50,361 nucleotides of DNA, taken from positions 1-50,361 of the forward strand of contig CAMATI010000004.1 of NCBI GenBank assembly GCA_945861095.1, in the 5' to 3' direction. The DNA comes from Asaia bogorensis. GTDB taxonomy: Bacteria > Pseudomonadota > Alphaproteobacteria > Acetobacterales > Acetobacteraceae. Numbering within the stretch: position 1 is the first letter of the stretch; each line of letters starts with the position of its first letter. The position numbers and the translations under genes were made by a program. The notes below the pieces were generated by a model. It made no database searches and had not been told where the DNA came from. It was given only the letters and a program-made list of their open reading frames with translations. Positions 1 through 7,620 of this stretch are shown one piece after another.

Positions 1-424
1 GCACCGAGGCCACGGCGCGGATCTTGTTGACCCCCTCTTCCATCGAGATGGTCTCGATCAGATCGAACGAGCACGGGCAGCGCTTGGGCGAGATCTGGTC
101 CTCCATGATGATGGCGCTGGCACCCGCGTTCTCGAATTCGCGCATGGTACGCATGACACTGACCGGATTGCCATAACCGGTGTCGATGTCGGCGATCACC
201 GGGATCGTCACGGCATTGCAGACATTGCGCACCACCGCCAGGTTCTCCGTCATGGTGTAGAGCTCGGTATCCGGCTCGCCCAGGAACGACGACGAGATGC
301 CGAAGCCCGAGGTGAGCAGGGCATCGAAGCCGGCCTCCTGAATCAGGCGGGCGCTCAGCGCATCGTAGGCGCCAGCTGCCCATACCGTGCCTTTGCTCTT
401 GATCATCTGCTTGAGATTGTTCAT
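1..424 (-). CDS. Isocitrate lyase/PEP mutase superfamily lyase (partial, N-terminal part)
   Basis: The first 141 residues are visible; the C-terminus lies beyond the window start. The fold family is shown by DIDTGYGN near residues 79-86 (metal-binding Asp loop) and EDQ at 108-110 followed by PKRC at 113-116. Family members cleave or form C-C or P-C bonds next to a carboxylate (methylisocitrate, dimethylmalate, oxaloacetate). Lyases usually read KRCGH or KKCGH; here Cys116 is kept but the following residues are Pro-Cys instead of Gly-His, so the exact substrate is open. The ATG at 424 overlaps the stop of the LeuD-like gene (ATGA), so it is translationally coupled as the third gene of a LeuC-LeuD-lyase operon. 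That context favours cleavage of a substituted malate or isocitrate made by the hydratase. Family certain; substrate uncertain. Confidence 0.88.
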   Translation of the reverse strand, partial: MNNLKQMIKSKGTVWAAGAYDALSARLIQEAGFDALLTSGFGISSSFLGEPDTELYTMTENLAVVRNVCNAVTIPVIADIDTGYGNPVSVMRTMREFENAGASAIIMEDQISPKRCPCSFDLIETISMEEGVNKIRAVASV

Positions 425-954
425 GCCGAAGCTCCTGTGTTTTTTTCGCTGAAGAACCGCTTTTTCAGATAACTCTCCAGGCCACCGGCTTCGAGCATCT
501 CTAAATCTGCGCGCGGCAGCGGCTCGAAAGTCAGTTGGGTACCCTGGGTCAGATTGCGCACGACGCCCGCGCTCCAGTCCACCTCGATGTCGTCCCAGCG
601 CTGGACGAAGCCCAGAATGCCCGGACATGACACCTGCGGAAAGCCCATGCTGATCTCGCCGCGCCAGTAACCGGGCGAGAAGGATTCGGCAATGATGCCG
701 GCTACACCGAGCTGGCGCATTGCCTTCATCGGCGGATAGTGGGGATGGCCATAACCGAAGTTGTGGTTGCCCACCAGCAGGTCGCCCGGCTTCACTTTGC
801 CCGCGAACTCGGGGTCGTAGGCCTGCATCGCGGCCTTCACCAGTTCATGGATGTCGGTGGTCTTCATGTTCTTGACGCCGACGATCTGGTCGACGTCGAA
901 GTCGAGTTCGTCAAACACGAAGGCCACCCGGCCGCGCAAGTTCCGCATTGCCAT
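421..954 (-). CDS. LeuD-like small subunit of an aconitase-family hydro-lyase
   Basis: A 177-residue protein of the swivel-domain family (LeuD/HacB/DmdB), which pairs with a LeuC-type Fe-S subunit to hydrate or isomerise unsaturated dicarboxylates. The usual N-terminal pattern is seen: PGDLLVGNHNFGYGHPHYPP, followed by GVAGIIAESF. Two family signatures are unusual. The classical FGCGSSREHAP loop reads FGYGHPHYPPMKA, and the later loop reads SCPGI rather than the common NNGL form. These loops contact substrate, so the protein is probably not an isopropylmalate isomerase subunit. It lies 10 bp after the large-subunit gene and overlaps the lyase gene by 4 bp. Alternative substrates are dimethylmaleate, another dialkylmaleate, citraconate or methylaconitate. 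Confidence 0.87.
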   Translation of the reverse strand: MAMRNLRGRVAFVFDELDFDVDQIVGVKNMKTTDIHELVKAAMQAYDPEFAGKVKPGDLLVGNHNFGYGHPHYPPMKAMRQLGVAGIIAESFSPGYWRGEISMGFPQVSCPGILGFVQRWDDIEVDWSAGVVRNLTQGTQLTFEPLPRADLEMLEAGGLESYLKKRFFSEKNTGASA

Positions 955-964
955 GGTCGACCCC

Positions 965-2227
965 TCAGTCGCGCAGGTAAGGGCGTGGATCGGCGATCCT
1001 GCCCTCGAGGGCGGAGGCCGCGATCACTGCCGCGTTGCACAGATAGATCTCCGAGTCCGGGCTGCCCATGCGACCGCGCACGTTGAGCGTGCCGGTGGAC
1101 ACGGCCCGCTGCCCTGGAGCCATGGTCGCGATCCGGCCGAAACAGTAATCGCAGGACGGCGACGACACGAAGGCGCCGGCATCAACCAGCGTCTCGATCA
1201 GGCCTTCGCGCGCGGCAGCGGCCATGATCTCCTTGCTGGTCGGCACGACATACAGGGCAAAACCGGGGGCTATCTGGCGACCCTTGAGCACCGAGGCCGC
1301 GGCCCGCAGGTCGTCGATCCGGCCAGAGGCGCAGGAGCCAAGATAACCGGTCTGTACCTCGAGGCCGAGGTAGTCCTTCAGGTCGCGCGTGTTCGCCGGG
1401 CTGGGCGGGATCACGATGATCGGCTCGAGCGAAGACAGGTCGATTTCATGGCGCGCGGCGTAGTGCGCGTCGGCATCGCTGCACACCGGCTCGAGTTTCT
1501 TGCGCGCACGCGGCAGCGCGTATTCGAGGCGTTTGGCGTCGGGGTTGACGATCGCCGTCACGGCACCGGTGAACATGGCCAGCCCGGTGATGGTTTGCAG
1601 GCCGTCGGTGGACATCTCGGCCACCGCCGACCCGCCGATCTCAAGCACCTGAAACCGGCACGAGGCCGACCCGAGCACCCGCACCATGTGATGGAACACG
1701 TCGCGCGCCATGACACCCGGTTGCAGCTTGCCGACCAGGTCGACGCGGGTGGTCTGCGGCACCCGGATCGACACCCGCTCCATCGCGAACGCCTCGAGCA
1801 CATTGCGCCGGATGCCCATCGCCAGCGTGCCGAAGGTGCCCAGTTGGCTGACGTGCCCGTCGAAGTGCACGACGAAGGCGCCTGGCGTCGCGAAACCGAC
1901 CTCCGAGGCGACCTGGTGGCCGATGCCCTTGCGCTCGTACAGCGCCACGTCGTTGACCTTCGTCCACTCGCGGGTGCCGATGTGCAACTGCTCTTCCGCC
2001 GCGGTGGCGGTCGGAACCATGTGGTCGATGAAGATGCCAAAGCGCTCCGGCTCGGGCATCTTCTGGATGCCGAACTCGTCCTTCAGCTGCTTGAAGATAA
2101 CATCCGTGTAGCCCGGGAAGTCATAGGCAAGCACGTAATCGGGCTTGGCCATGACCTCGTCGCCCGCCTTGACGGACGCCAGGCCAGCCGCCCGGGCCAG
2201 GATTTTTTCGGTGATTGTGGAACCCAT
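965..2227 (-). CDS. LeuC-like large subunit of an aconitase-family hydro-lyase
   Basis: A 420-residue catalytic subunit carrying a [4Fe-4S] cluster. The three ligand cysteines are visible: Cys299 in GSCASGR, and Cys359 and Cys362 in SPSCDYCFGR. This is the C-x59-C-x2-C spacing of LeuC/HacA/DmdA proteins. The N-terminus MGSTITEKIL and the DGHVSQLGTFGTLAMGIR segment are typical of the family. Length fits LeuC-type rather than full aconitase. It is the first gene of the LeuC-LeuD-lyase operon and is transcribed divergently from an IclR regulator. A decayed paralogue of its N-terminus and mid-region lies at 13770-13997. With the lyase downstream, I infer hydration of an alkyl-substituted maleate or aconitate before cleavage. 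No clear Shine-Dalgarno precedes the ATG. Confidence 0.9.
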   Translation of the reverse strand: MGSTITEKILARAAGLASVKAGDEVMAKPDYVLAYDFPGYTDVIFKQLKDEFGIQKMPEPERFGIFIDHMVPTATAAEEQLHIGTREWTKVNDVALYERKGIGHQVASEVGFATPGAFVVHFDGHVSQLGTFGTLAMGIRRNVLEAFAMERVSIRVPQTTRVDLVGKLQPGVMARDVFHHMVRVLGSASCRFQVLEIGGSAVAEMSTDGLQTITGLAMFTGAVTAIVNPDAKRLEYALPRARKKLEPVCSDADAHYAARHEIDLSSLEPIIVIPPSPANTRDLKDYLGLEVQTGYLGSCASGRIDDLRAAASVLKGRQIAPGFALYVVPTSKEIMAAAAREGLIETLVDAGAFVSSPSCDYCFGRIATMAPGQRAVSTGTLNVRGRMGSPDSEIYLCNAAVIAASALEGRIADPRPYLRD

Positions 2228-2255
2228 TTCGCCGCCATTCTGTCGTTCGGAGTCT

Positions 2256-2284
2256 AGACTAACGGATTAGAATTGCGGTGTCAA
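2256..2284 (-). promoter_or_regulatory. Predicted sigma70-type promoter of the LeuC-LeuD-lyase operon
   Basis: On the minus strand TTGACA (2279-2284) is followed after 17 bases by TAGTCT (2256-2261). The -35 box is perfect and the -10 box is weak, as expected for an activator-dependent promoter. The same TTGACA with 17-base spacing is found in front of the decayed LeuC copy (14096-14124). The -10 region sits inside the perfect palindrome AGTCTAGACT (2251-2260) and touches the inverted repeat CTAA-CGGA-TTAG (2259-2270). Confidence 0.55.
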
Positions 2285-2297
2285 CCAGTGAAAATCG

Positions 2298-2312
2298 TTT
2301 CATCGATCGAAA
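2298..2312. promoter_or_regulatory. Putative IclR operator
   Basis: TTTC-N7-GAAA (TTTCATCGATCGAAA) lies 13 bases upstream of the -35 box of the LeuC promoter and touches the chosen IclR start codon. A related element, TTTCAACAAGCGAAA with outer A/T arms, lies the same 13 bases from the -35 box of the decayed copy. Position upstream of -35 fits an activator; overlap with the IclR start fits autoregulation. Binding is inferred, not shown. Confidence 0.5.
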
Positions 2313-3085
2313 TGCCCCTTGCTAATTCAGAAGAAGCTGCCAGTGGCACGGTGCGGGCCGTCCGACGGGCGCTGGCGATCCTGGCGGTGTTCGATGGCAA
2401 TCGGCGGCTGCAATTGCGCGACATTGCCGAAAAGGCCGGTCTGGACCGTGGCACGACACGGCGTTTGCTTCTCACCCTGATGGCCGAGGGCGTGGTCCTG
2501 CAGGATGTCGACAGCGGCCAGTACTCTCTGGGCCCGATGATCCGTCGTCTCGCACGCTCCCTTGGCGATGTCGACCTGCGCGAGCTGGCGGCGCCGCAGC
2601 TGCGAGAGCTCGCGGCCGAGCTCGGCCAGACGGTGTTCCTGTCCGAATACCGCGACCACAGCGCGGTCTGCCTGGACCGCCACCACGACCACAAGGGCAT
2701 GGAGGTGCATTTCTGGCCCATCGGCGGATCGCTGCAGGTCAATTGTGGCGGCGCGCCGAAGCTGCTGCTGGCCTGGCAGTCGGACGACGAAATCGACCGC
2801 GAGCTGGCCCGGCCACTGGCGGCGCTGACGGCCAAGAGTCTCGTCGACCGGCGGCGACTCAAGAAGCACTTGAAGCTGATTCGCCAACGCGGGTGGGAGC
2901 TCGCGGTGGACGACGTGGTGATCGGCCTGAGCGCCCTGGCCGTTCCGCTGTTGAACACCCAGGACCAGCTGTGCGGCTGCATCAGCGTTGCCGGGCTCAA
3001 CAACCAGATGATCAAGCGCGGCGAACCAGTCTATCTGGGCCGGCTGCTGGAACTGCGTGACAAGATGCGGCCACTGCTGCCATGA
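2312..3085 (+). CDS. IclR-family transcriptional regulator
   Basis: A 257-residue regulator with an N-terminal winged helix-turn-helix (about residues 12-70, including RDIAEKAGLDRGTTRRLLLT) and a C-terminal IclR effector domain (QTVFLSEYRDHSAVCL through CISVAG). IclR proteins bind small carboxylic acids and activate or repress neighbouring catabolic operons. Start choice: the open frame begins with TTG at 2273, but the ATG at 2312 leaves 11 residues before the HTH and lies downstream of the promoter-like elements. It is divergent from the LeuC operon, and a FAD dehydrogenase follows after 19 bp in the same direction. A degenerate paralogue lies at 14150-14790 beside the hydantoinase/transporter operon, so this intact protein may serve both promoters. 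Confidence 0.9.
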   Translation: MPLANSEEAASGTVRAVRRALAILAVFDGNRRLQLRDIAEKAGLDRGTTRRLLLTLMAEGVVLQDVDSGQYSLGPMIRRLARSLGDVDLRELAAPQLRELAAELGQTVFLSEYRDHSAVCLDRHHDHKGMEVHFWPIGGSLQVNCGGAPKLLLAWQSDDEIDRELARPLAALTAKSLVDRRRLKKHLKLIRQRGWELAVDDVVIGLSALAVPLLNTQDQLCGCISVAGLNNQMIKRGEPVYLGRLLELRDKMRPLLP

Positions 3086-3104
3086 TGGTTCAACTCTGGC
3101 CGGT

Positions 3105-4559
3105 ATGACAGCATCCGCGGAAACCCTCGCCGCCTTGTCGGCCATCGTCGGCCCGGCCCATTTGGTCACTGCGGCGGGCGAGTTGGAAAAGTACGAGCGC
3201 GACTGGCGCGGCCGTTACCGCGGCGCAACGCTGTGCGCGGTGCGGCCCGACAGTGCCGACCAGGTGGCGGCGGTCGTGCGTTATGCCCGCGCCGCGCGGA
3301 TTGCCGTTGTACCGCAAGGCGGCAATACCGGCATGTCGGCCGGTGCCTTGCCACCCGCCGCGCTTGCCAACGTCGTGTTATGCCTGGACCGCATGGACAA
3401 GTTGCGCGAGATCGACCCTGCCGGCAACACCATCACGGTCGAGGCTGGCTGCACGCTGGCGGCGATACAGCAGCAGGCCGCGGCATACGGGCGACTGTTC
3501 CCGATGGCGCTGGGCAGCCAGGGTTCGTGCCAGATCGGCGGAAACATCTCCACCAACGCGGGCGGCACGGCCGTGCTGCGGTTCGGCAACATGCGCGACC
3601 TGGTGCTCGGACTCGAAGTCGTGCTGCCCGATGGCCGCCTGTGGAGCGGTCTGCGCGCGCTGCGCAAGGACAACACCGGCTACGACCTGAAGCAGTTGTT
3701 CATCGGCGCCGAGGGAACGCTGGGCGTGGTCACCGCCGCGGTGCTGAAATTGTTCCCACAGCCGAAGGGTCGCGTGGCCGCTTGGGTCGGACTGGACAGC
3801 CTGCAGCACGCGGTTGAGCTGCTCGGTTGCCTCCAGGAGAGCTGCGGCGAAAGGCTGTCGAGTTTCGAAGTGATGTCGCGCGGGCAACTCGACCTGGTGT
3901 TGCACCATATCCCGGGCACGCGCGACCCGCTGAAATCCGCCCATCCCTGGGCGGTGCTGCTGGAGGCGACCGATTCGCGCGCCGGCACCGATCTGGCAGA
4001 CCACATCCAGGACACGCTTGCCGGCGCGATGAACGCCGGCCTGCTGCAGGATGCCGCAGTTGCAGCCAGTGAGCGCCAGGTGGCTGAATTCTGGCGCCTG
4101 CGCGACAGCGTGTCGGAGGCCAACCGCAACTCCGGCTACAGCGTGTCGCACGACACGTCGGTGCCGATCGCCCGCATCCCGGAGTTCGTCCAGCGCGCCA
4201 CCGCAGCGCTGCGCGCGCGGCGGTCCGACCCGCAGGTGGTGGCGGTCGGCCACGTGGGCGACGGCAACATCCACCTGGTGGCGATCTTCCCGCGCGCTGG
4301 CAAGGATGCAACCGAGTTGCAGCGCGAGGCGGACGCCGCGAGCGCCGAGGTGCACCGCATCGCCGCCGAGCTTGGTGGCAGCATCAGCGCCGAACATGGC
4401 ATCGGCGGCGCCAAGCGGGACGAACTCAAGCTCTACAAGGACCCGCTGGAGCTCGGACTGATGCAGGGCATCAAGTCCCTGCTCGACCCGGGAAACCTGA
4501 TGAACCCGGGCAAGTTGCTCGACCTGCCCAGCGAAGCACGCCTGGCGGACCCGCGGTAG
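3105..4559 (+). CDS. FAD-binding D-2-hydroxyacid dehydrogenase (GlcD/D2HGDH-type)
   Basis: A 484-residue flavoprotein of the FAD_binding_4/FAD-oxidase_C family, which oxidises D-2-hydroxyacids such as D-lactate, glycolate or D-2-hydroxyglutarate to 2-oxoacids. Seen in order: the FAD loop PQGGNTGMSAG near residue 70, GGNISTNAGGTAVLRFGNMR near 145, DLKQLFIGAEGTLGVVT near 190, the C-terminal GHVGDGNIHL near 380 and AEHGIGGAKR near 430, where the metal/substrate histidines lie. The ATG at 3105 is preferred to the upstream in-frame start at 3057, which would overlap the IclR gene. It follows IclR after 19 bp and probably shares its transcript. It could oxidise a hydroxyacid made by the hydratase or a downstream lyase product; the true substrate is unknown. 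Confidence 0.88.
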   Translation: MTASAETLAALSAIVGPAHLVTAAGELEKYERDWRGRYRGATLCAVRPDSADQVAAVVRYARAARIAVVPQGGNTGMSAGALPPAALANVVLCLDRMDKLREIDPAGNTITVEAGCTLAAIQQQAAAYGRLFPMALGSQGSCQIGGNISTNAGGTAVLRFGNMRDLVLGLEVVLPDGRLWSGLRALRKDNTGYDLKQLFIGAEGTLGVVTAAVLKLFPQPKGRVAAWVGLDSLQHAVELLGCLQESCGERLSSFEVMSRGQLDLVLHHIPGTRDPLKSAHPWAVLLEATDSRAGTDLADHIQDTLAGAMNAGLLQDAAVAASERQVAEFWRLRDSVSEANRNSGYSVSHDTSVPIARIPEFVQRATAALRARRSDPQVVAVGHVGDGNIHLVAIFPRAGKDATELQREADAASAEVHRIAAELGGSISAEHGIGGAKRDELKLYKDPLELGLMQGIKSLLDPGNLMNPGKLLDLPSEARLADPR

Positions 4560-4600
4560 CGGCCGAAGCCCGGATAAACCGCCGATGAAGGGACGTGCGG

Positions 4601-5713
4601 TCAGGCCGGCGCAAGATCCGGATGCACCTTGCCGAACGCGCGCCAGTTCTCCGGTCTGACCAGTTCATACTGTTGCGGAAAGTGCGGTGTCGCCCCCAAC
4701 GCCAACGCCGCGTGCCAGCCCCATCGCGGATTGTCGAGAAAGGCGCGAGCCAGGGCCACCAGATCGGCCTTGCCATCGGCCAGAGTCGCCTCCGCCTGCG
4801 CCGGATCGGTGATATATCCCACTGCGCAGATCGGCACGTCGGTGCGCTGCCGGATGTATTGTGCGAGGGCGGTGTGGTCCCGCAGCAGGGCCGTGGCGCC
4901 ACCGATGCCACCGCTCGACACACAGACATAGTCGTACCCGACCGCTCCGAGGGCACGGACGAATTCCACCGACTGGTCCAAGTCCCAGCCGTTGTCATGC
5001 CATTCCGTCCCGCTGATGCGCATGCCGAGCGCCCGTTCAGGTGGCCATACGTCGCGCACCGCCTTGGCGACCTCGAGCGGAAACCGCATCCGGTTGAGCA
5101 GGCTTCCACCGTATTTGTCCGTGCGCTGGTTCGCCAGCGGAGAGAGAAACTGGTGCAACAGGTAGCCGTGGGCGCCATGCACCTCGATCAGGTCGATTCC
5201 GGCGCGCAAGGCCCTTTGAGCGGATGCGGCAAATGCGCCGGCAATACGCGCCATCCCCCTGACCGTGAGTTCTCGCGGCACCGGCCATCCCGGCAGGTGC
5301 GGCAGCGCCGAGGGACCAAACGACTGCCAAGCGCCCGCCTCGGGTGTCAAGGGCGTCATGGCACCATTCCAGGGTGGTGCGATGCCTGCGCGCCGACCGG
5401 TGTGGCCGATCTGAAGCCCGATCGCCGTGGACGAATAGCTGCGGATGCGCTCGACCACTTCACGCAATCGACGCTCCTGACGGATGTTCCACAGACCGGC
5501 ACAACCATGCGTGATGCGTCCCTCCTTGCTGACCCCGGTCGCTTCGATGATGATCAGGCCCGCTCCTGACAAGGCGAGATGCCCCAGGTGCTGGTCATGC
5601 CATGGCTGCAGCACGCCGTCGATGCAGCTGTATTGGCACATCGGAGATACGACGAGCCGGTTCGGCAGGGCCAAGCCTCCCAAGGAGATCGGAGAGAACA
5701 GCAGAGATTCCAT
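4601..5713 (-). CDS. Old Yellow Enzyme-family NADH:flavin oxidoreductase (YqjM-like)
   Basis: A 370-residue FMN (beta/alpha)8-barrel enzyme that reduces activated C=C bonds of enoates, enones or maleimides with NAD(P)H. Motifs: SPMCQY near the N-terminus, with the Cys typical of the YqjM class; QIGHTGRR; and VHGAHGYLLHQFLSPLANQR carrying the substrate-binding His pair. This is followed by TDKYGGS and a C-terminal ICAVGYI/DLVALAR FMN-phosphate site. The ATG at 5713 gives the normal N-terminus (MESLLFSPISLG); the in-frame start at 5758 adds 15 unrelated residues. It is the last gene of the hydantoinase/transporter operon, 72 bp after the permease. There is no obvious terminator in the 41 bp facing the convergent dehydrogenase gene. 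Confidence 0.9.
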   Translation of the reverse strand: MESLLFSPISLGGLALPNRLVVSPMCQYSCIDGVLQPWHDQHLGHLALSGAGLIIIEATGVSKEGRITHGCAGLWNIRQERRLREVVERIRSYSSTAIGLQIGHTGRRAGIAPPWNGAMTPLTPEAGAWQSFGPSALPHLPGWPVPRELTVRGMARIAGAFAASAQRALRAGIDLIEVHGAHGYLLHQFLSPLANQRTDKYGGSLLNRMRFPLEVAKAVRDVWPPERALGMRISGTEWHDNGWDLDQSVEFVRALGAVGYDYVCVSSGGIGGATALLRDHTALAQYIRQRTDVPICAVGYITDPAQAEATLADGKADLVALARAFLDNPRWGWHAALALGATPHFPQQYELVRPENWRAFGKVHPDLAPA

Positions 5714-5785
5714 GTGCTTCGACTTCCTATGCTGTGCAGTGAAGCGCGTGGCAGGCACTATCTCGGCGAGCCAAACCGGCCGCGG

Positions 5786-6607
5786 TCAGCTGTTACGCCA
5801 GCGACCGAGGAAACGCTCTACCGCCGTCATTCCGGCCGACAAGGCGCTGGTCAACAGGATCAGAACGATCAGCACCGCAAAAACCTGGTTGGTTTCGAAG
5901 GTATTCGAATAGAAGCTCACCAGCGTGCCCAGCCCCTTTCCGCCGGCCAACAATTCCGCCGTGATCACACCCAGCACGGTGTAGATCATGCCCAATCGCA
6001 TGCCCGCGAAGATCGACGGAATGGCCGTGGGGATCACGATCTTCATGAACACGCGCCATCGTGGTAGCCCCAGGCTTCGGGCCAGCAGCAAGTGATCGGG
6101 TTCGACCGACTTGGCGCCGGCCAGGGTATACGACAGCAGAATGAAATACATGATGGACACGCCCGAAACGATCTTTTGCGCCAAGCCCAGGCCGAACCAG
6201 ATGATGAACAGCGGGATGAGTGCGACGCGCGGCAATGCGTTGAGCGCATCGATGATCGGTGCCAGCAGGCGCTCGACCAGCGGGACCGCCGTCATCAGCA
6301 GAGCCGTCAGTAGCGCCATCACGGTGCCGATCAGGAATGCCGCAATCGTGGCCTGCATCGTGACCACGGTGGCCGACAAGTAGGTTCCGTTGACGACGCC
6401 GTTCACGAAGTCGCGCAGGAAGACCGAAGGTTGGCCGATGAAGTTCGGTGGCGCGAGTTCCACACGGGCAGCCCATTCCCATGCGCCACCCCACACCAGC
6501 AGCACCGCCAGTTGTCCAACCAGCAGCAGCGCCCTTCCCGTCGCTCGCGGCGGTTGCGCGGGCGGCGCAATCCCGGACAAATTCCGCATGGGTGTCTCTA
6601 CCGACAT
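5786..6607 (-). CDS. ABC transporter permease (SsuC/TauC/ThiX type)
   Basis: A 273-residue inner-membrane permease of the BPD_transp_1 family with about six hydrophobic segments, beginning at ALLLVGQLAVLLVWGGAWEW. The cytoplasmic EAA loop is visible at LARSLGLPRWRVFMKIVIP. The ATG at 6607 has a good GAGGAG ribosome site; the longer frame to 6898 lacks permease similarity. The matching ATPase (11749-12516) and binding protein (12535-13653) lie more than 5 kb upstream in the same operon, separated by hyuA, hyuB and the cyclase gene. No second permease or ATPase of this type is in the operon, so these three probably form one importer for the compound attacked by the enzymes encoded between them. 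Confidence 0.9.
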   Translation of the reverse strand: MSVETPMRNLSGIAPPAQPPRATGRALLLVGQLAVLLVWGGAWEWAARVELAPPNFIGQPSVFLRDFVNGVVNGTYLSATVVTMQATIAAFLIGTVMALLTALLMTAVPLVERLLAPIIDALNALPRVALIPLFIIWFGLGLAQKIVSGVSIMYFILLSYTLAGAKSVEPDHLLLARSLGLPRWRVFMKIVIPTAIPSIFAGMRLGMIYTVLGVITAELLAGGKGLGTLVSFYSNTFETNQVFAVLIVLILLTSALSAGMTAVERFLGRWRNS

Positions 6608-6624
6608 GGTGAACTCCTCGCAGG

Positions 6625-7566
6625 TTAAAGGACGGCGATCGGACTGACCAGGGAACCGGTCACCCGGGTCATGTGCAGAGGAGCCAGCGTGAACAGGAAG
6701 GTATTGCGCTTCTTTTCGGCACAGGCCTGCGCGAATTTCTCCAGATCCATGTTGTGCAGCAAATGGATGCCGTAGTAGGCAAGGCACAAGGTGTGCGTCG
6801 GGGAGCGGCATATATGCTCGTAGGGCGACGGAAAAACGTCGCCCGGCCCGTCGCTTGCGATCACGCTCACGTCGCGCTCGCCAAGCACTTCGGCGCACGC
6901 CGGGTGCAGGCCCGGCCAGGTTCCATGCTTGTTGCCCGGCCCATTGGGCGGGATGCCTCCGGCAAGTGTTCCCCCGAGGCGAATCAGCACTGCATCACCG
7001 GGTTGCAATTGCTTCGCGGGCTCCACCAATTCCTCCGGGGTCACGAATTCGCCCGGCTTGAGAAACGCCACGTTTCGGCCGCGTGCCACGTCGATCAATA
7101 CGCCGCGCGTGACAATCCCGATCGCGTTGCTGATGGGTGCGAGTTTGACGCCGTCGGCCTTGGTCGCAATGTCGCTGAATGCATGCCCATTGAATCCCTT
7201 GCCGCTGTAACCGACATGCGACAAGGCGTCGAGGTGGGTGTTGACCATCCCGTGAATCCGATAAGCCACCTTGTCGCTGGCGTTGAGCGACTCCGGGCGT
7301 TCGGGCTCCAGATCCCAGGCACCGGCCGCAAGCATGGTGTGCTCGAAGCACTTGTCGGCGCGCAGCGGCTCCTTGTCGGTCACCGGCCGGCTGAGCGGAT
7401 AGACCTCGCCCAGCCTGGCAGCGCCGATGCCGCGCATGACCACTTCGGGGGTCAGGAGGTTGAGGGTGCCGCGATCGTTGGGCCAGCGCCCCCAGTTGCC
7501 GCTGTGCCCGGGCCATCCCTCCTTGGGTGGTTTGATCGTGCTTGAGATTGCAACGTCTGAATTCAT
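6625..7566 (-). CDS. Cyclase-family metal-dependent hydrolase (kynurenine formamidase-like fold)
   Basis: A 313-residue protein of the cyclase superfamily, which includes kynurenine formamidase, isatin hydrolase and other amide or imide ring-openers. The metal-binding signature THLDALSHVGY is present (H-x-D-x3-H). It has a characteristic N-terminus, GNWGRWPNDRGTLNLLTPEV, shared almost word for word with the second cyclase at 23139-24068. The ATG at 7566 has a GAGGA ribosome site. It lies between HyuB (54 bp upstream) and the permease (17 bp downstream). I infer a Zn- or Mn-dependent hydrolysis step on the same ring compound or its first product. The substrate cannot be read from the sequence. 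Confidence 0.88.
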   Translation of the reverse strand: MNSDVAISSTIKPPKEGWPGHSGNWGRWPNDRGTLNLLTPEVVMRGIGAARLGEVYPLSRPVTDKEPLRADKCFEHTMLAAGAWDLEPERPESLNASDKVAYRIHGMVNTHLDALSHVGYSGKGFNGHAFSDIATKADGVKLAPISNAIGIVTRGVLIDVARGRNVAFLKPGEFVTPEELVEPAKQLQPGDAVLIRLGGTLAGGIPPNGPGNKHGTWPGLHPACAEVLGERDVSVIASDGPGDVFPSPYEHICRSPTHTLCLAYYGIHLLHNMDLEKFAQACAEKKRNTFLFTLAPLHMTRVTGSLVSPIAVL

Positions 7567-7620
7567 GGTCGTGTCCTCGTTGGTGTGGCCTGCTTCGGAA
7601 AGGGCGCTGCAGGAAGACGC

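Noticed and set aside
851..2257. A 468-codon open frame on the plus strand
   Set aside because: It is antisense to the clearly identified LeuC and LeuD genes, lacks any domain, and has the Arg/His-rich composition typical of opposite-strand frames in high-GC DNA.
2251..2260. The palindrome AGTCTAGACT as the main regulator site
   Set aside because: It is perfect but not found at the decayed copy, whereas TTTC-N7-GAAA is conserved in sequence and spacing in both; the palindrome may still matter but is the weaker candidate.
1..4559. A full nicotinate fermentation cluster
   Set aside because: Only the last-step-like genes (hydratase and lyase) are present; no B12-dependent methyleneglutarate mutase, enamidase or hydroxynicotinate reductase was found.
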